Of a stretch of DNA of 64,000 bases, positions 44,248 through 57,269 are shown in pieces. Each line of letters starts with the position of its first letter. Position 1 is the first letter of the stretch. Origin of the DNA: Patellaria atrata CBS 101060 (Eukaryota > Ascomycota > Dothideomycetes > Patellariales > Patellariaceae); the NCBI GenBank assembly GCA_010093705.1, contig MU006103.1:310001-374000 (forward strand), in the 5' to 3' direction. The notes beneath the pieces are model-generated. The model was given only the letters and a program-made list of their open reading frames with translations, did no database searches and was not told the DNA's origin. Both the position numbers and the translations under genes were made by a program.

Positions 44248-45573
44248 ATGCAGTCCACTCATACAAGTGACAGTTCAACTCAAAGTCCACACGCTTTGCG
44301 ACCTCAGGTTCATGTCCTACAGGCATCTCTTCCTCCACCTTTCAGATCAAGGTCGGAAGGTAAGTTGTAACTTGATACTTGGACTATTTTTTAGATGGTA
44401 TTCTAAGTGTAATCCCTAGACTCATGGATAGAAGTCTCCTCACGTCCCTCGTCTTCTTCCCTTTCATCTGCGGCTGAAGATATTGTTACAACTGGTTTAC
44501 GTGTACAACATGATTCCAATGCTCGTCGACGGAGACGAACTCGGGATGGGAGTCTCTCGCACTTACGCCGCGAGACTCATGGGTCCTGTGCCCCTGGTAG
44601 TAGTCAAGATGAATATGAGGAAAGTGAAAGCGATGCTGACCGCTTGATGACGTCGTCCAACGAAGGACTACATCTTTCCCCTTTGGAATCCCGCAAACCG
44701 GTACAATACGCGTCATCAGAAAGCAATTCTGTGACTGGAGAATATGAGGAGGATGATGAAGACGAAAACTCAACAGCGGTCGAGTTTCCGCGAAGTGCGG
44801 GACCCCCTGGTCCTTTCACACCGCAACCACACGCCTTCTCACACCCTTCCTCCAACCCTATTAACAGACCTCAAGTTCAGCATTCATCAGGCTCATATTT
44901 CAACCATAACCATCGACCAACAAATAAAGCGTCTTCCCAACGTCACTCTTATCCCTCACACCAACCGAACCATAACCCCTATAACGCCATATCTCCCTCC
45001 TACCAAGCAGATCACGACGCCGCTTTACGAGCCAGTCTCTCCACCCTACTTTCCTGCGCGGCCGCCGCCCGCAGCCTTCCCAAGTCGAACAGACAAGGCG
45101 CTCCCACGCTAACGACACCCTCTAACCGCCTTGACCCCACCTCTCTGGGCATGGTCCCTGAGTCCGTCGCTCTAGGAGCGGCTCCCACCACCCGCCTTAC
45201 TTCTCCCCCAACCAACCCCTCATCCCGCAGCACCAGCCACGAACAGGGCAAGCGGAAAGCAGCAGCAACCCGCAGTAGCAGCAAAGAACGCCGCGTGCTG
45301 CAGAAGAAAGTCCGTGGCAGTTATATCGGGCAAAACACCGAGGAGATCAGTCCAACGCTGCTGACGTGGGTCGTGAGTGCGGGCGTTGTGGTGCTAGTGA
45401 GTGCTCTTAGTTTCTCGGCGGGATATGTTATTGGGAAGGAGACAGGTAGGAGTGAGGTGTTGGGCGTAGCAGGGGGAACGGTGGAGGCGGGGAGCTGTGC
45501 TAGGGAAGCGGGAAGAGGGTTGGGATTGAAGAGGTTGAGGTTTGGAAGTGGAACGGGGAATGTGAGGGTTTAG
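44248..45573 (+). CDS. Hypothetical tail-anchored membrane protein, 421 aa
   Basis: Two exons, 44248-44359 and 44420-45573, flank a 60-nt intron (GTAAGT, CCTAG). The first 360 residues are Ser/Pro/Arg-rich and disordered, with an acidic run (EYEEDDEDENS) and an RRRRRTRDGS patch. Near residue 370 there is one hydrophobic helix, LLTWVVSAGVVVLVSALSFS, followed by a short Gly/Arg-rich tail. One C-terminal helix and no signal peptide suggest a tail-anchored protein of the ER or outer mitochondrial membrane. The end is GC-rich. I do not recognise a family. Confidence 0.65.
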
Positions 45574-46793
45574 AAGTTATCACCACTGTTGCTATACACT
45601 ATGGGATAATAGTTGACGGTGATGTGGATTGGAAGCGATGTTATGACCATGAGTTGGTGGGAGGGAATGCTTTGTGTTTTTAGGGGCGTTTGGGGAAAAT
45701 GTGGTCATAGGTGATGGGTTATGATTATGATTCCCTGTAGTGGGTGTTGCTTACGCTCTAATCTTATATATGGATGGGTTTTATACTATAGTAACTTAGC
45801 TATAACGATGATATAATAATCTAGTTCTGATGGATGAGAAGACTCTTTTGCTAATTGTTTATGTGTATATACAGTATCAGGGATGACAGTCATTTCCCTC
45901 TGAGTAAGTATTTTTCTATGTCCCTTCCTTACCGTGATCTTAGTTATACCGGGCCGCTTTCGAAAGGGCTTTGTACGAGTACCTTACCTCTTCTCCTTTT
46001 CCAACACACATTTGCAAAAGGGATAGACGACAAAGGGGTTCGCTGGGACTGAAAAGCGCTGAATGAGAACGAAATTAAGGAAATGTTGCTGGTGCCGGTT
46101 AGCTGGGCTCACCGGAGTCGAGGTCTTTTGCAATAAAGCCATCAGATGGATTATTGGCACGGTTGGATTCAACACGCCGCAAATCAGAACCAACTTGAAA
46201 CGGTTATTCCGATCAGCACCGACCAAAGGAACCCGGCTCAGGGATGTTACTTTTAGTTAGATCTCAGTCACACCTCACCTCTCAAAGACTTAAAGAGCAC
46301 CTCATCCCTTAATTTCTCCTTCTCGTTTGCAATACTTTCTTTGAGGTATAGTGGGCGTTTGGTTTAAGATACGGTGCGTGTGTTTTCCTTCTTGTATGTA
46401 AAGTTCTCAAAAAGCTTCCTGGATGTTTGGCTCAAGATATGGTGTGTATAAAGTCGATTTAGTCGGTCTACACACAACACTTTTTTTTTCCTTTCAACTT
46501 TTCATTTTGTGCTTTTTTTTTCTTTCTCTCTTTTAAGACAAGTTTCTGACTGATGAGTAGACAACGTTTCATCTCCATATTGTTCTCACCGTGCCGCAAT
46601 TGCTTCCTACCTTGCAGTTCTCCTAGGTTCAACATTAGCAGTTACTGTTCTAAACAGTCGCAGTTCTGTCTGTGTTCAAACTCTATTGCAAATAGTGTGA
46701 TTGAAAAGGGGTGTAAAGCTTACCAAGATGAGATTCGATCATGTCTTCGAGGAGAAAACTTAGGACGTCTTTATTCGCTGGATACGAGTTCTT
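45574..46793. other. Intergenic, 1.22 kb, no gene seen
   Basis: 3' flank of the tail-anchored gene, then T-rich runs at 46480-46540. Frames here are short and unrecognised. Remnants of an upstream exon of the decayed kinase could lie in 46700-46793. Confidence 0.45.
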
Positions 46794-48102
46794 ATGCGAA
46801 CGAAACCAGGACCAGAGTATCCAGCTATGCGGCTCGCAGAGAAATATCGGGATGTGAAAGTAGAAGGTGCTTGTCGTTGTGCAAATGGAGCCTTCAATGT
46901 ATGCTACAGGGTTAAGTGTAAAGATGGATTCGAAGCTATCGTTCGATTTACTGTCCTGGGACATACCAAGCTTCGGACAGAGTAAGTCACAAACGAGATT
47001 GATGCGTCATGAAATATCTGTGCCAATATACGTCAATGCCGGTCCCCGAAGTTCTCGGGGCTGGTATTTGTTGCATGGGACCTTATTTTGTCATGCCTTT
47101 CCTTGACGGACGTATCGCGTCGACAATGCTCAAGGACCCGAATCATGAGGGTCGTCACGTTCTAAATCCAAACATACCTGATGTGATTCTCAGAAGGGCG
47201 TATTTGGAAATGGCCAAAATACTCCTGGAACTCTCTAGGCCAGGATTTCAAGCAATTGGTGTATTTGAGTTTGAAAAAGAAGGTTTCGCGGTTACCAAAA
47301 GACCTCTGACATTTGAGATGAATCAATGGCAAACTGAATCCAATATTCGCCTTGAGGCCCTACCAGCCGGACCGTTTCGATCAGCTACCGATTACTTTGT
47401 AATGTTAGCGAACCTGCATTTTTATAACTCCAGCAACAGCATAACGATGCTGTCATCAACGAAGAAGATTGCCGCAAAAAGTATATTGCCCGCTGTCTAT
47501 TCCGTAAAATTGCTCGGGAAATCTCAACAAAGCATCGGGACGGCACATTTCGACTGTACTGGGACGATCTCCGTCCCTCCAACGTTCTTGTTGATATGCA
47601 TAACCTCCGTATGACGGGTGTTATCGATTGGGAATTCACATACGTGGTACCCGCCGAGTTTATGTACGCAGCGCCCTGGTGGCTTTTACTAAAAAGTCCA
47701 CAGGGCTGGGATGCAGACCTTAATGTTTTATTAGACCATTACAAGCCACGACTTCGTCTCTTTCTCTCGGCTCTTCGTGAATGCGAGGATAAGGGAATTA
47801 AAGAAGGAGATGGTCCGCTAGCAGATTCACTACGTTTATCTACACGCATGGAGCAGTCGCTCGATTTAGGTCTGTTTTGGTTTTGTGTGGCCGTAAGGCA
47901 CAGTTCAATGCTAGACGAGGTCTATTTGACCTTCCTTGACAAGTTGTATCACGGTCCTTTGACTTCAATAAACGACCGAATCCAACTTTTGAGTGAGGAG
48001 GAGAGAGACAACCTTGAGGAATTTGTCCGCGCCAAGATGGAACAAGATAAGGAGTCACATTTAGATGATCATTATCCTATTGACAAGTTGCTGGATCTCT
48101 GA
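46794..48102 (+). pseudogene. Decayed aminoglycoside-phosphotransferase-family kinase (APH/choline-kinase fold)
   Basis: Three frames together cover one APH-like protein. The first (46794-46982) has ANGAFNVCYRVKCKDGFEAIVRF, the nucleotide-loop region. The second (from 47009) has MKYLCQYTSMPVPEVLGAG and PYFVMPFLDGR. The third (from about 47428) has LYWDDLRPSNVLVD, the catalytic Asp region, and VIDWEFTYVVPAEF, the metal-binding region, and runs to a stop at 48100-48102. Between them are a TAA at 46983-46985, a length change just before 47009 and another at about 47424-47428. All fall inside conserved sequence where no sensible intron fits. This large fungal family is mostly of unknown substrate. 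Either a pseudogene or, less likely, several sequencing errors. Confidence 0.7.
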
Positions 48103-50126
48103 CCTTTCACACTCTAAATTTTTCAAGTATTAGCTCTACTATGACAAAGAACAACACCTTGGGAGGTAAGTCCCACTGCTGATTTTCTCCATTTTATTCA
48201 AAACATAGATCTAGGTAAGTCCGACATGTTATACCCTTTAGATGTCTTAGCGTCAAAACATCCTAGGTTCTACAGTGCAACTATCAGGATGTTGGTATCT
48301 GCGAATGTATGCTAGAGATTGAAGATCAGAATATTACAATCAGCTTGACCTGGCCGAGACCAAGAACAGGAAAATAACAATTGTACAATACTGTACATGC
48401 AATAGCAACGGATTCTTGGTCGATGTCTGTTCACTGACATCAGCAACACGATCTCTTGGGAAATCGTAAGAAGTCGAGTATGCTCTATACCCTTGATCGT
48501 TCACCTCACTGTCGTAATATTTTTATCACGTCAACACGGGTCCCTACAGATATGGAGACCATTCGGGTATTGCTACAAGCAGTTACCAACGGCATTCTCT
48601 CGGGGAATTTTATGGAGGAGATATGATCATGCGGTATTTCTCACGTAGTTCGAAAAAGAGCGGACTCATGGTGCTACCAACCCAGATCTCAGAGGGGAGT
48701 AAAGTGAGTGCTATTTCCGAATAAGATCCCCAATTCCAATGTACTTTTACAGTAGGGTGTCCGTCACCATAATGTCGAAACTAAGGATGATCTCTTTATG
48801 AGCATTAATTTTGGTATGGGACAGTACTACCTATAGTATTTCTACTGCAGGCCAAAAGCGCCAGTCACACTTGGAAAATCCAAAGGAACAACAAAGCTGT
48901 TCTAATCCCCTGCGTCAGCGATAGCGTACCTAGCAGGTCATGTATTTCAAACATGCGGTCGCTCAAGAAGAAATATATATAGGTACTGTAGTTCTCGAGG
49001 TACATTAGCGAAGTGGGCGCACGCAGACCGGGACAAGGGAAAGCCAATAAGAATGGTAAGTTAGGATACGATTGCGAGTGTCTGTGCTAGGGAATGGATT
49101 AAAGAATCGGCAGTAGATATTGTGTCAGACTAACACTAGAATGACGAAACGGGAGAGAATTTGCCCTATTCTATCGAGTCATAAGCATAGGAGGTGTTTT
49201 ATAGACGATTGATGTGGAGCGAACAGACCTACCCGGTATCGAGGAACGATAAGGTATCAATGGGATCCAACACACCCGCCGCCAATCATCCTTCGGCACG
49301 GCCCGCGTCGAACTGGAACTGCAACCGGAAGCAGAACTACCGTACAGTACAGACCTCAGAGTGTCTTATTACACCTCAAGTAGTTTCGATCAACCTGTCG
49401 ATCTCGAGCTCTAGTACAACCTCCAGGAGTCTCCTTGCTCCACTACTCCTCTTTCTGCATTTCTGGGCCTGCACAATCAATATCTGCCGTTGCAGTGCAG
49501 AAGTCCCCTCCAATCCCGTCTCCCCGTTTCTATGTACCGCGCATGTACAGTGTCTATACCTAGGGCTTCATTCCCCGTTCTCGCAGCACATTTCTACTAG
49601 ATATCGCTCATGGGTGTGCGTTCCCAAGCAGAACATCCATCCACTTTCGTACCGTTACCTCCGTCCCAAACTTCAAACCTGCTTTCCCCGCCCCCACAGC
49701 TTCCCGTAACAGAAATATCCGACACCTGTACACTCCATGCCTCAAGCATGTGCCAGACGTCGGTACCGGGTCTCTCTAACCCACCGTGCGCCAAAGAGGT
49801 GCGTGTTCAGTCGAAAGGACGAGTCAAAAGGTAGGTAAGGTATAGGGGACCTGGCATTTCGGTTACTATATTGAACATGACCATACATCATGCGGCAAGT
49901 TTTTCTGGTCCCTGGGACGGGCCCGAGTGGAAAATGGACAGCCTCTTAAGCATATAGAAATGCTCACCTGCATCCTCGCGGACGGGAGGAACCTTCTACT
50001 TCGAAGTTTGTTGATCCTTTGGCGTCATATCGGAGTTCTGCCTTGCTCTGCTTCGAGTCCGTGGTTTGTGAGTTGCTCGTTCTTCGATCTGTTGTCTCTG
50101 AAATTGTATACCTTCTTCTGGCTAAG
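48103..50126. other. Intergenic, 2.0 kb, no gene seen
   Basis: A 171-codon plus frame at 49194-49709 has no recognisable domain and odd composition, and is probably chance. GTAC-rich motifs occur at 48389, 48984 and 49343. Confidence 0.5.
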
Positions 50127-51433
50127 ATGGATCAATTGACGGAGGAAGGTCGACGATGCTTTGTCGCGACGGTGGTTGGTTGTTCTATAGCTACCGTCTC
50201 GGTGGCCCTACGATTCGTATCGGAGAGGATGGTAGGGAAAGGGATACATCTGGATGACTACTTAATAGCATTCGCTCTTATGTGTTATCTAGCAGCCTCT
50301 GGATCAGTATTCTGGGGTAAATCGAAGCCTATATCCTCTTCTCTACCTCTTGCTACTGACATATCATCAGGTCTCTTCGCCGGCGGTGGAGGTAAAGAAA
50401 TGGTCGATTTCCTCAAGGACCATTCCCCCGAAAGCCAAAAACAGATGATAATAACCCTAAAGGTAACCCCCCACCCCCCAAATCAACACATTCAAACCAT
50501 AGAATCTCTCTCACACACACACACACCCAGTCCGTCTTCATCCGCTTCAACATCTACCTCCCCGCCATCGAAGCAATCAAACTCAGCATCCTCTTCTTCT
50601 ACCGCCGCATCTTCAGCACCCAAAACTACCAACGCGCCTCGGCGGCACTCATTATTATCAGCCTCGCCTGGTGGCTGACGGTGCAGGTCCGCTCCCTCTG
50701 GGTTTGCCGCCCCATGCACCTCTTCTGGGCTCCCGGCGGCGTCGTCAGCGGGAACTGCTCCAAATTCAACCTGCACTTCTTCCTCGCCGGCCTGTTCGAA
50801 ACCCTGATCGATGTCGGGATCTTGGTGCTGCCGATCAGGAGTATTCTGCGGACGCAGTTGCCCACGCGGACGAGGATCACATTAGCGTGTATTTTTGCCT
50901 TGGGGGGCTTGTACGTCTTTTCCCTCTTTCTCTTACCCTCATCACCATGCTAGAGAACCCCACATTAACACTGGGCACACAGCGTGATCATAACCAACAT
51001 CCTCCGCCTCGCCTGGGCCTTCAACCCGCACAACAACGCCATGTTCTTCGGCCGCGTCCAGTTCTGGGCCGACATCCACCTCAGCACCACCTTCCTCTGC
51101 GCCTGCATCCCGCTCTACCGGCCTCTCGCCCGCCGCTGCCTCCGTGTCGGCGATCTGCTGTCTTCGCACTTTCGCTCTAAGTCTGCTGCGTATAGGTCTC
51201 AGTCTCGGTCTCGGTCTCAACCGATGGGGATCGGGTTGGGGGATGTTCCTGGGATGGGGGCGAAGGAGAGGGGGCCTTATAGTCCGCTGCGGGGGGCTAG
51301 TGAGGGGCGGTTGCGGGAGGGGAGTGGAGGGAGCGGGAGTGGGAGTGTCACGCTGGCGGGGGAGGAGGTGGACGGGATTGAGATCACGAGGGAGAGGGAG
51401 GGGGATAAGGAGTGGGCGGGTAGGTACGTGTAG
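50127..51433 (+). CDS. Rhodopsin-domain (SAT4/PTH11-like) integral membrane protein, 370 aa
   Basis: Four exons: 50127-50316, 50371-50462, 50531-50910 and 50983-51433 (introns 54, 68 and 72 nt). The protein starts MDQLTEEGRRCFVATVVGCSIATVSVALRFVSER and continues HLDDYLIAFAL, IYLPAIEAIKLSILFFYRRIF, AALIIISLAWWLTVQVRSLWVCRP, FFLAGLFETLIDVGILVLPI and ACIPLYRPL. This is the seven-helix fungal rhodopsin/SAT4 domain, related to the PTH11 receptors but without the CFEM domain. It probably sits in the plasma membrane. The tail is Gly/Ser/Arg-rich with SRSRSQ repeats. Exons 3-4 are distinctly GC-rich. Intron 1 is stop-free and a multiple of three. Ligand or role unknown. Confidence 0.88.
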
Positions 51434-52710
51434 GGTGAGAATTTCTCAGGCAGAAAAGGTTGGGGGAGGGGGAGGGGAAAGGGGAGGGGGTGTGTTTGTA
51501 AATACGGCGCGGCTTTTCCTTTCTTCCAATGGAGAAAGACGGAGATACCCTAATGAGACATCATTCGTTCAACGGTACGGTCAGTCCTGACGGTGTTGAG
51601 ACCATGTAATGTCTGATACAACGCCCATAAACACAAATGGAGCACCACCTCTCCCTCCTTCCCTCCCTTCTTTCCTTCCTTCCTTCCTTCCTTCCTTCCT
51701 TCCCCCCATCTCCCTCCCTACTTATCCAACTACTACTGGAACACCAAAACCACCCTAAAACCCGACGAAACCCCTCACTTGAGCAGCAGACCGACATCTC
51801 TCTGTTGTTCACCTCCCTCCATGGACGCCTTTTCCGTCCGTACCGTCCAAAACCATTATATGATATCCGCACAGAACAGACGAGAGAGTTCGCGACGAGA
51901 GTGTGGTAGAACTACCTCACTACCTTCATGAGGTTGATGGTCGGGACGCATCGGATGGAGACGGTCTTGTTTAAGATTGATAGGCGTGACGAAGGGGGGA
52001 GGTGCTGAGGGTTCCGACTGGGACTTGTTATGGTACTGTACTGTGGGTTGAGATAAGTCTATCTCACGATGCGAAATGGGAGATAGCCGGTACGAGAATG
52101 GAGAGCGACAAGGAAAGAATTATGTTTCTATAGTAACATTCACGAAAGCGAATGGTAGGTTACATCTCCAACAAAAAAAAAAAAAAGAAAAAAGGAAAGG
52201 ACACCGCCTGAGCGTGCGAATAAGAGATCTAGAACACACCATCCCCAAAGAACGATCTTCCTCTTTTCCCCTTCTTGCGGACAGTTCGCCAAGACAAGGA
52301 GCTAAAGCGATGAGATGATTGATGAAATACAATCTTGGCTTTTCTCATGTGCGAACCGTGGTTAAGGCAAGAAGTAAAAGTGATAGGAAGACGTCCGATC
52401 TTCGGAGACAATGAAGTGAAATTGGAAGGACTCGGGCCAAATAAATTCATCCTTCTTGTATAGCCCCTAAGTAATGTGCACTCATACAAACATAAGAAGT
52501 GGAAATTGAAACAACCCCTCGCTTTTTCCCCCCCTCACATCCTCTCCCAGCTCTTTCACCGTAAAGTACAATTTCAGTCCCCGGACCTACACCAGCTAAA
52601 CCGTCTTAACTGCTCTTTCTTCCTTGCGCTACTATGCCGTAGGGAGTCCCTCGTCTTTCTTCTCCAGCACTCTTTCGGACTCCCATCCTCCGGCGGCGCC
52701 ATCTCGGCTC
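51434..52710. other. Convergent spacer, 1.28 kb, with a TTCC microsatellite
   Basis: Lies between the ends of the rhodopsin-domain gene (+) and hapC (-). A (TTCC)n run spans about 51670-51704 and an A-run near 52172-52195. No gene is seen. Confidence 0.6.
51670..51704. repeat. (TTCC)n microsatellite
   Basis: About eight TTCC units in a row, embedded in a longer pyrimidine tract from 51650 to 51720. Confidence 0.9.
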
Positions 52711-53959
52711 TTAAAATTCGGCAGTGCCATTGCCGTTGTGGTGGCCGACAGCATACCCAAACGGCCCGTCGCCGTGATCGTTGCCATCCATCTCGCTCAG
52801 TAATTGGTGGTTGGCTGATTCCGCTGCATGTGGTGGCTGGCCGTAGGGCGGGGCGGTGGTGGCATTTGCTGCATTGCCTGTGCTGCTCCCGGGATCGCCG
52901 GGGACAGCGTTGGGGTCGGATTTTGAAAGGTAGATAGCAGGCCCGCCGGGTTGCTTGTTCTGATTTGCGAGGAGGGTCTCGTGCCACCAATCAATACCAA
53001 TAGTTCAGATATACGTCTTTGGCCAAATATCGGCAACAAAGGAGATGACGGAGTAGAAGGGGGTGAGAGGAAAGGGGAAGGGGCAAATGGGTGGCTTACT
53101 TCGCGATATCGGGACAAATAGATTTTTAGTGCTTCCCCGTAATTCTCGAAACCGAGTGAAGCCATGGCGAAGAGAATATCCTCGCCATTCACTGTCTTCC
53201 GTTTCTCTTGTTGACATTTCTCCGAAGCTGAGGTTTGATGTAGTTAGTTTCCAATCATGTCATTGGCCGAAAAATGAAATGATTCCATTGGATGAAACTC
53301 ACCTTCGCTTGTGATGAAGGAGATAAACTCGCTCACGCATTCCTGCATACATTCTTTTGCTTCCTTCGCGATCTTGGCGTTGTCCGGGAGTGCCATCTTC
53401 ATAATGCGTGCAACTGGAGCAAAATTTCGAATGTTAGCATCTGAGATTGACTGATCTCTTGAGCCACGAGGCCCGTTTTGTTCAGGGGGAGAATCAGATT
53501 GTGGCGATCTTGAAGACGACATGATGCAGGTCACCCGTTTTTGAACTACTGCGGCGCAGATTATAGAAACGAAAGAGATTGATTCGACAGCAAGACAAAC
53601 AAGAGACGCGCGGGAAAGGACTGAATGTGCAGTTTACAGGATGATGGCCAACCACGTCCATGCGTGAGCATGCAGGTGGTGGGATCAAAAATGCGCACAA
53701 ATCAAATCGAAAGGAAGGGTACATTATGGAAAAAGACGCACCATTTGCAATTGGTAGCCTTAGAAGGTATCAGTTCATGCTACTTGTGGGCTTGAAAGCG
53801 GGGGCTGACTTACCATCTGTCCTGCTCCTTTACTTCGAATTCGTACGTGTTAGCTTGCGCTTGTGTATCCTGACCTTCTCTGTCCATATGCGGCTCCGAA
53901 TCCTCAGGTGAATTGAGTGCAGGTTCCACATCTCCCTTCTTCGGGGGGGTGGCCGCCAT
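52711..53959 (-). CDS. hapC: CCAAT-binding complex subunit (NF-YB/HAP3)
   Basis: Five exons on the minus strand: 53959-53814, 53758-53742, 53413-53303, 53227-53100 and 52977-52711, giving 222 residues. HapC pairs with HapE (NF-YC) through histone folds and, with HapB (NF-YA), binds CCAAT; in filamentous ascomycetes the complex works with HapX in iron and redox control. The fold reads [21 protein letters not shown], then [26 protein letters not shown], then [40 protein letters not shown]. The second exon is only 17 nt and encodes most of WLPIANV. The following intron is 328 nt with a GTGCGT donor and contains a misleading in-frame ATG. The C-terminus is Gly/His/Asn-rich and ends [11 protein letters not shown]. 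Exon phases all agree. Confidence 0.93.
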
Positions 53960-56900
53960 GTTGTATTCGGCCGATTGCAGCCACTACGGTGCCGCGTATC
54001 CCCTGTGTGAGTTGTCTTTTTGCCAGACGATTCGCTGTTCTTGCCACGTCAACTGCTAAGATGATGGAGCTGGTGGACCTTGGAAGGGCTTAGAGGGGCC
54101 GGATATGCGACCTTAGATGAGAAACAGTCTAGCCGGTGTCGTGGAACTTGAGCTTGGATGGGTACCTTGTGGAAGTGGTACGGGGTATGGCTAACCGTAT
54201 GCCAGGAAAGGATTTTCTGATGCAAGTTACTCTTAGCACTAAAAAGCCGTAGTATGTCTACACGTACAATGGTATATGCAGATACGTATGGAAATGATCA
54301 AGCTCGGGCTTCTAGGTGCTTGCTGCTGCTGCAGGCTTGCGTGAAAACTAATGACATGTTATCTAACGGGCCCCAAACAAGTGGCAGAAGTTTAAAGGGA
54401 GCCCTTAAAGATCAAGGCTTTCCTCATACAGTTGGCCGTTCTGCGATACCTCAGATACGCGATTCTCCCACAACCCTCCTCCAGACCTTTCCCTTGCCTT
54501 GGGATTTTCTCGACTCGGCACACGTTACCTACTGCTTCGCCGTAAGCCTTGACACGCTGCACAGAGTAGACAGTCAACTTTGACGGCGCAGTTCCGAAAG
54601 TGAGACTAGGTTATAGACTGCAGTATGCAGCCCGGCGCGGGATGATGGGGAACAAGACTAACTTTCTGTGAGGGTGACGATGATGACGATGATGATGATG
54701 ATGATGATTATGCTGATGATGCTGATGATGCTGATGATACTGATGATGCTGATGATGCTGATGATGTGGTGATGGATGATGGAGGTGCGGATATTCTTTC
54801 CAGTTGGTGTGAAATGGAAAGAACAACGCAGCACAACAAGTGCAGGGACAGGATTCAAGAAGTTACTGCGGTCTGATCTGTGACAACGGTAACGTCCACG
54901 TCCAGCCGACTGATGATCCAGCCAGATTTGCACACACAGTTACAACCCGAATTCAAGAGAGACCGCTGCCCAATTGAACGCCACGCTCACGGTGAAGCTT
55001 GAGAGCGAGAGCACGAGAAGGCGCGTCTTCGCGCGTAGCTGTCGATTCTATTGCTCTTGATGAGTACTTCTAGCCTATCCTCGCGTCTGTCACCGATCAA
55101 TCACGAGACAAGCTTACACCGTCGCGATTGATTTATCTCCCAAAGCTCGTCAGAACTCTGGAAGATGTGCCAGCGACGTTGGAGCTATCCGCCCGCCTCG
55201 GTTGAAGGACAAGGAGCTAAAAAGATGCTGGGGCAAAGTTCCGTTGTTGGACCTCAAAGGACAAGGCCGCGACAGGGTGTGAATGCTAGAGTGGAAAATG
55301 GAATAAAAAAAATAATTCGCAGGTTAAAGGACCAGTAAAAGAACACGTCGAGGTGCAGAATGCTGATTAGTTTGCGTTTTTAAAGAAGCTGTCGCCTCCA
55401 ATAAGAGGGGAAGCTGGGCTGAAAAAAGACTCCCAGTCACTTCCCAGGCGCCTCCATTTTAGGCTTTTCTCCTCTCTCAGCTTCCCAGCTACGTTATGTA
55501 GGAGTACTTGTACCGGTACCTACCAACTGTGCCGTTACCGTACTGTATGTACCTATCCCACCTGTCTCGGTCAGCAGTGGAGAGCAGGCCTCCCCAGGAT
55601 ACCGGTACGAACAAAGAGAGACAGTATTATTACCGGAGAAGGTGGTGTACCACTGTACAGTAGACACAGTAAAAGGCAAGAGAGGGCTCATCCACCAGCG
55701 TGATCGCAAGAGCGTGTATAGAAAACATGTTTGGGGTGCAAGCAATGTCATATTGCTTTTTCTCTGCAGTCGAACACTATCTTGCCCACTCACTATTGGT
55801 CATCCTTATAATGTAATGCCATGTACAGTACTGTAAAAGGGTGGCCGACTATATATGCAGTAACGAAGTTCCATTTGGGAACAAAGAACGGCAGTTCCTC
55901 AATATCGATCTCACCCCCCACCTCACATGTCTTCAGCTTGTTGTCCTATACTATGTTGCTGTACCGCTCTGTTGTCATCCCTCAAGGCGGAGATGGATCT
56001 GCAAGTCGAACATGGTCCATGGCTGTCTCCGTGTCTTGTTGATGAAGTACCGCCAGCTACTCTATCCGAAGAACGCAGCTTTTCCCGTTAATGCGTTGTC
56101 AAAGTCGTGCGCATCATCAAGCTCCTAGAATTAGAGCAAGTTTAGAACCGATTACACGACTTCTAGACAGCTAGACCCCAGCTGCTCGTCATCGAAAGTA
56201 CTTCTCCTCTACCACATTGAACGGGGCTCTCTCTTGGAACTGCGAAGCGTTGTGTTGCCTCCAAAGCGTTGCTGACAAGGTAGTGACCGCGTCGTAGCAC
56301 TTCCGCTGTTGTTCGACATGACGTTGAAGCAGCCAGTCATGAGAGAAGACCTACTGGTCGTACCTGACTTCGCGGCTCGAGGATAGGTATCCTATGAGCT
56401 TCTTGTCCACATCCGTGGGATCCGCCCTATATTATTATTGCGCGAAAACTAGGCGTCGATCTCCGCTTGAGCACCCTGACGACGCCAACTCATCTTTTCC
56501 CCCGTCACGTTTGGCACTCCTCGGTTGCTGTATGCTTACTGTTCTCTGCTCGGTAGACACTCATACTAAGATCTCGAAAGCATTTTGGTGTTATGTATGG
56601 TGTTGGCATTGTACAGCTGACAACTGGGGACCATGTTCAAATCAAACTTATAGTAACTTATTAGGAGATGGGAAAGCATAGTTGTAGCGTCCCCAAGCCA
56701 CACCCTCCTCAGCCTTGTAAAAGGTTACCGTCCTCACTTAAATGACTACTTCCCGCTGCTGCTGGTTATTTAGAGTTTATGCATGCGAGAACTCAGCATA
56801 TGATGGCATAGCTAGGAATGAAACCGCAGTCAGGGATCATGGAAGATAGATCGAAGCATGGGGGTAGTTCTGCGGTAAAACAGCTGTCTAATCCATCCTA

Positions 56901-57269
56901 CTCTATGACACACATGATGCATGCCAAATCAACGATATCAGGTATGTACAGCGCACCTCCTGCACGCTCCTGATTAGCGTTATTACACCTCCTTTACCTT
57001 GAGCAGTTAGCATCTCCAAAGCGGTTCATTTTTCTATCGAGTAGAAATCTGTTCCGTCATTTCCTCGTGTCTGACTGTCCAAGGAAGATAGAACTTATCA
57101 CATGCCCGTGACAGAAGCATTCTCTTAGTCTTCGCTTTATCCCCGATTTATGCTCCTTGGGGATTTCCTATGCTATTTGAACATAGCTAGTGGGTTCTTA
57201 CGCTTCTATAGCCGCTAGGGATCATTTCCGCTCTGAGACAACAGGTTCGAAAGCTCATCAGATATTGTC
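53960..57269. other. Gene-poor stretch, 3.3 kb
   Basis: Begins with the promoter of hapC. It contains the GAT/GCT microsatellite (54675-54780) and GTAC-rich sequence near 55500-55840. Frames up to 109 codons occur on both strands but none is recognisable. Nothing else is supported. Confidence 0.5.
54675..54780. repeat. GAT/GCT trinucleotide repeat
   Basis: About 35 units of GAT interrupted regularly by GCT (pattern GATGATGCT), with a few other interruptions. The opposite strand would encode only His/Ile/Ser runs and is not a gene. Confidence 0.9.

Noticed and set aside
47395-47434. A 35-nt intron that would bridge the third frame of the APH-like gene
   Set aside because: Too short for this genome and would delete a conserved segment (VMLANLHFY).
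49194-49709. 171-codon plus-strand frame
   Set aside because: Composition reads like translated non-coding CT-rich DNA and no domain or signal sequence is convincing.
53244-53534. Alternative hapC start [12 protein letters not shown]
   Set aside because: It reads from inside the 328-nt intron and breaks the conserved EQDRWLPIANVARIMK block, which is restored only by the five-exon model.
54611-54933. His/Ile-rich minus-strand frames at the GAT repeat
   Set aside because: Pure microsatellite translation.
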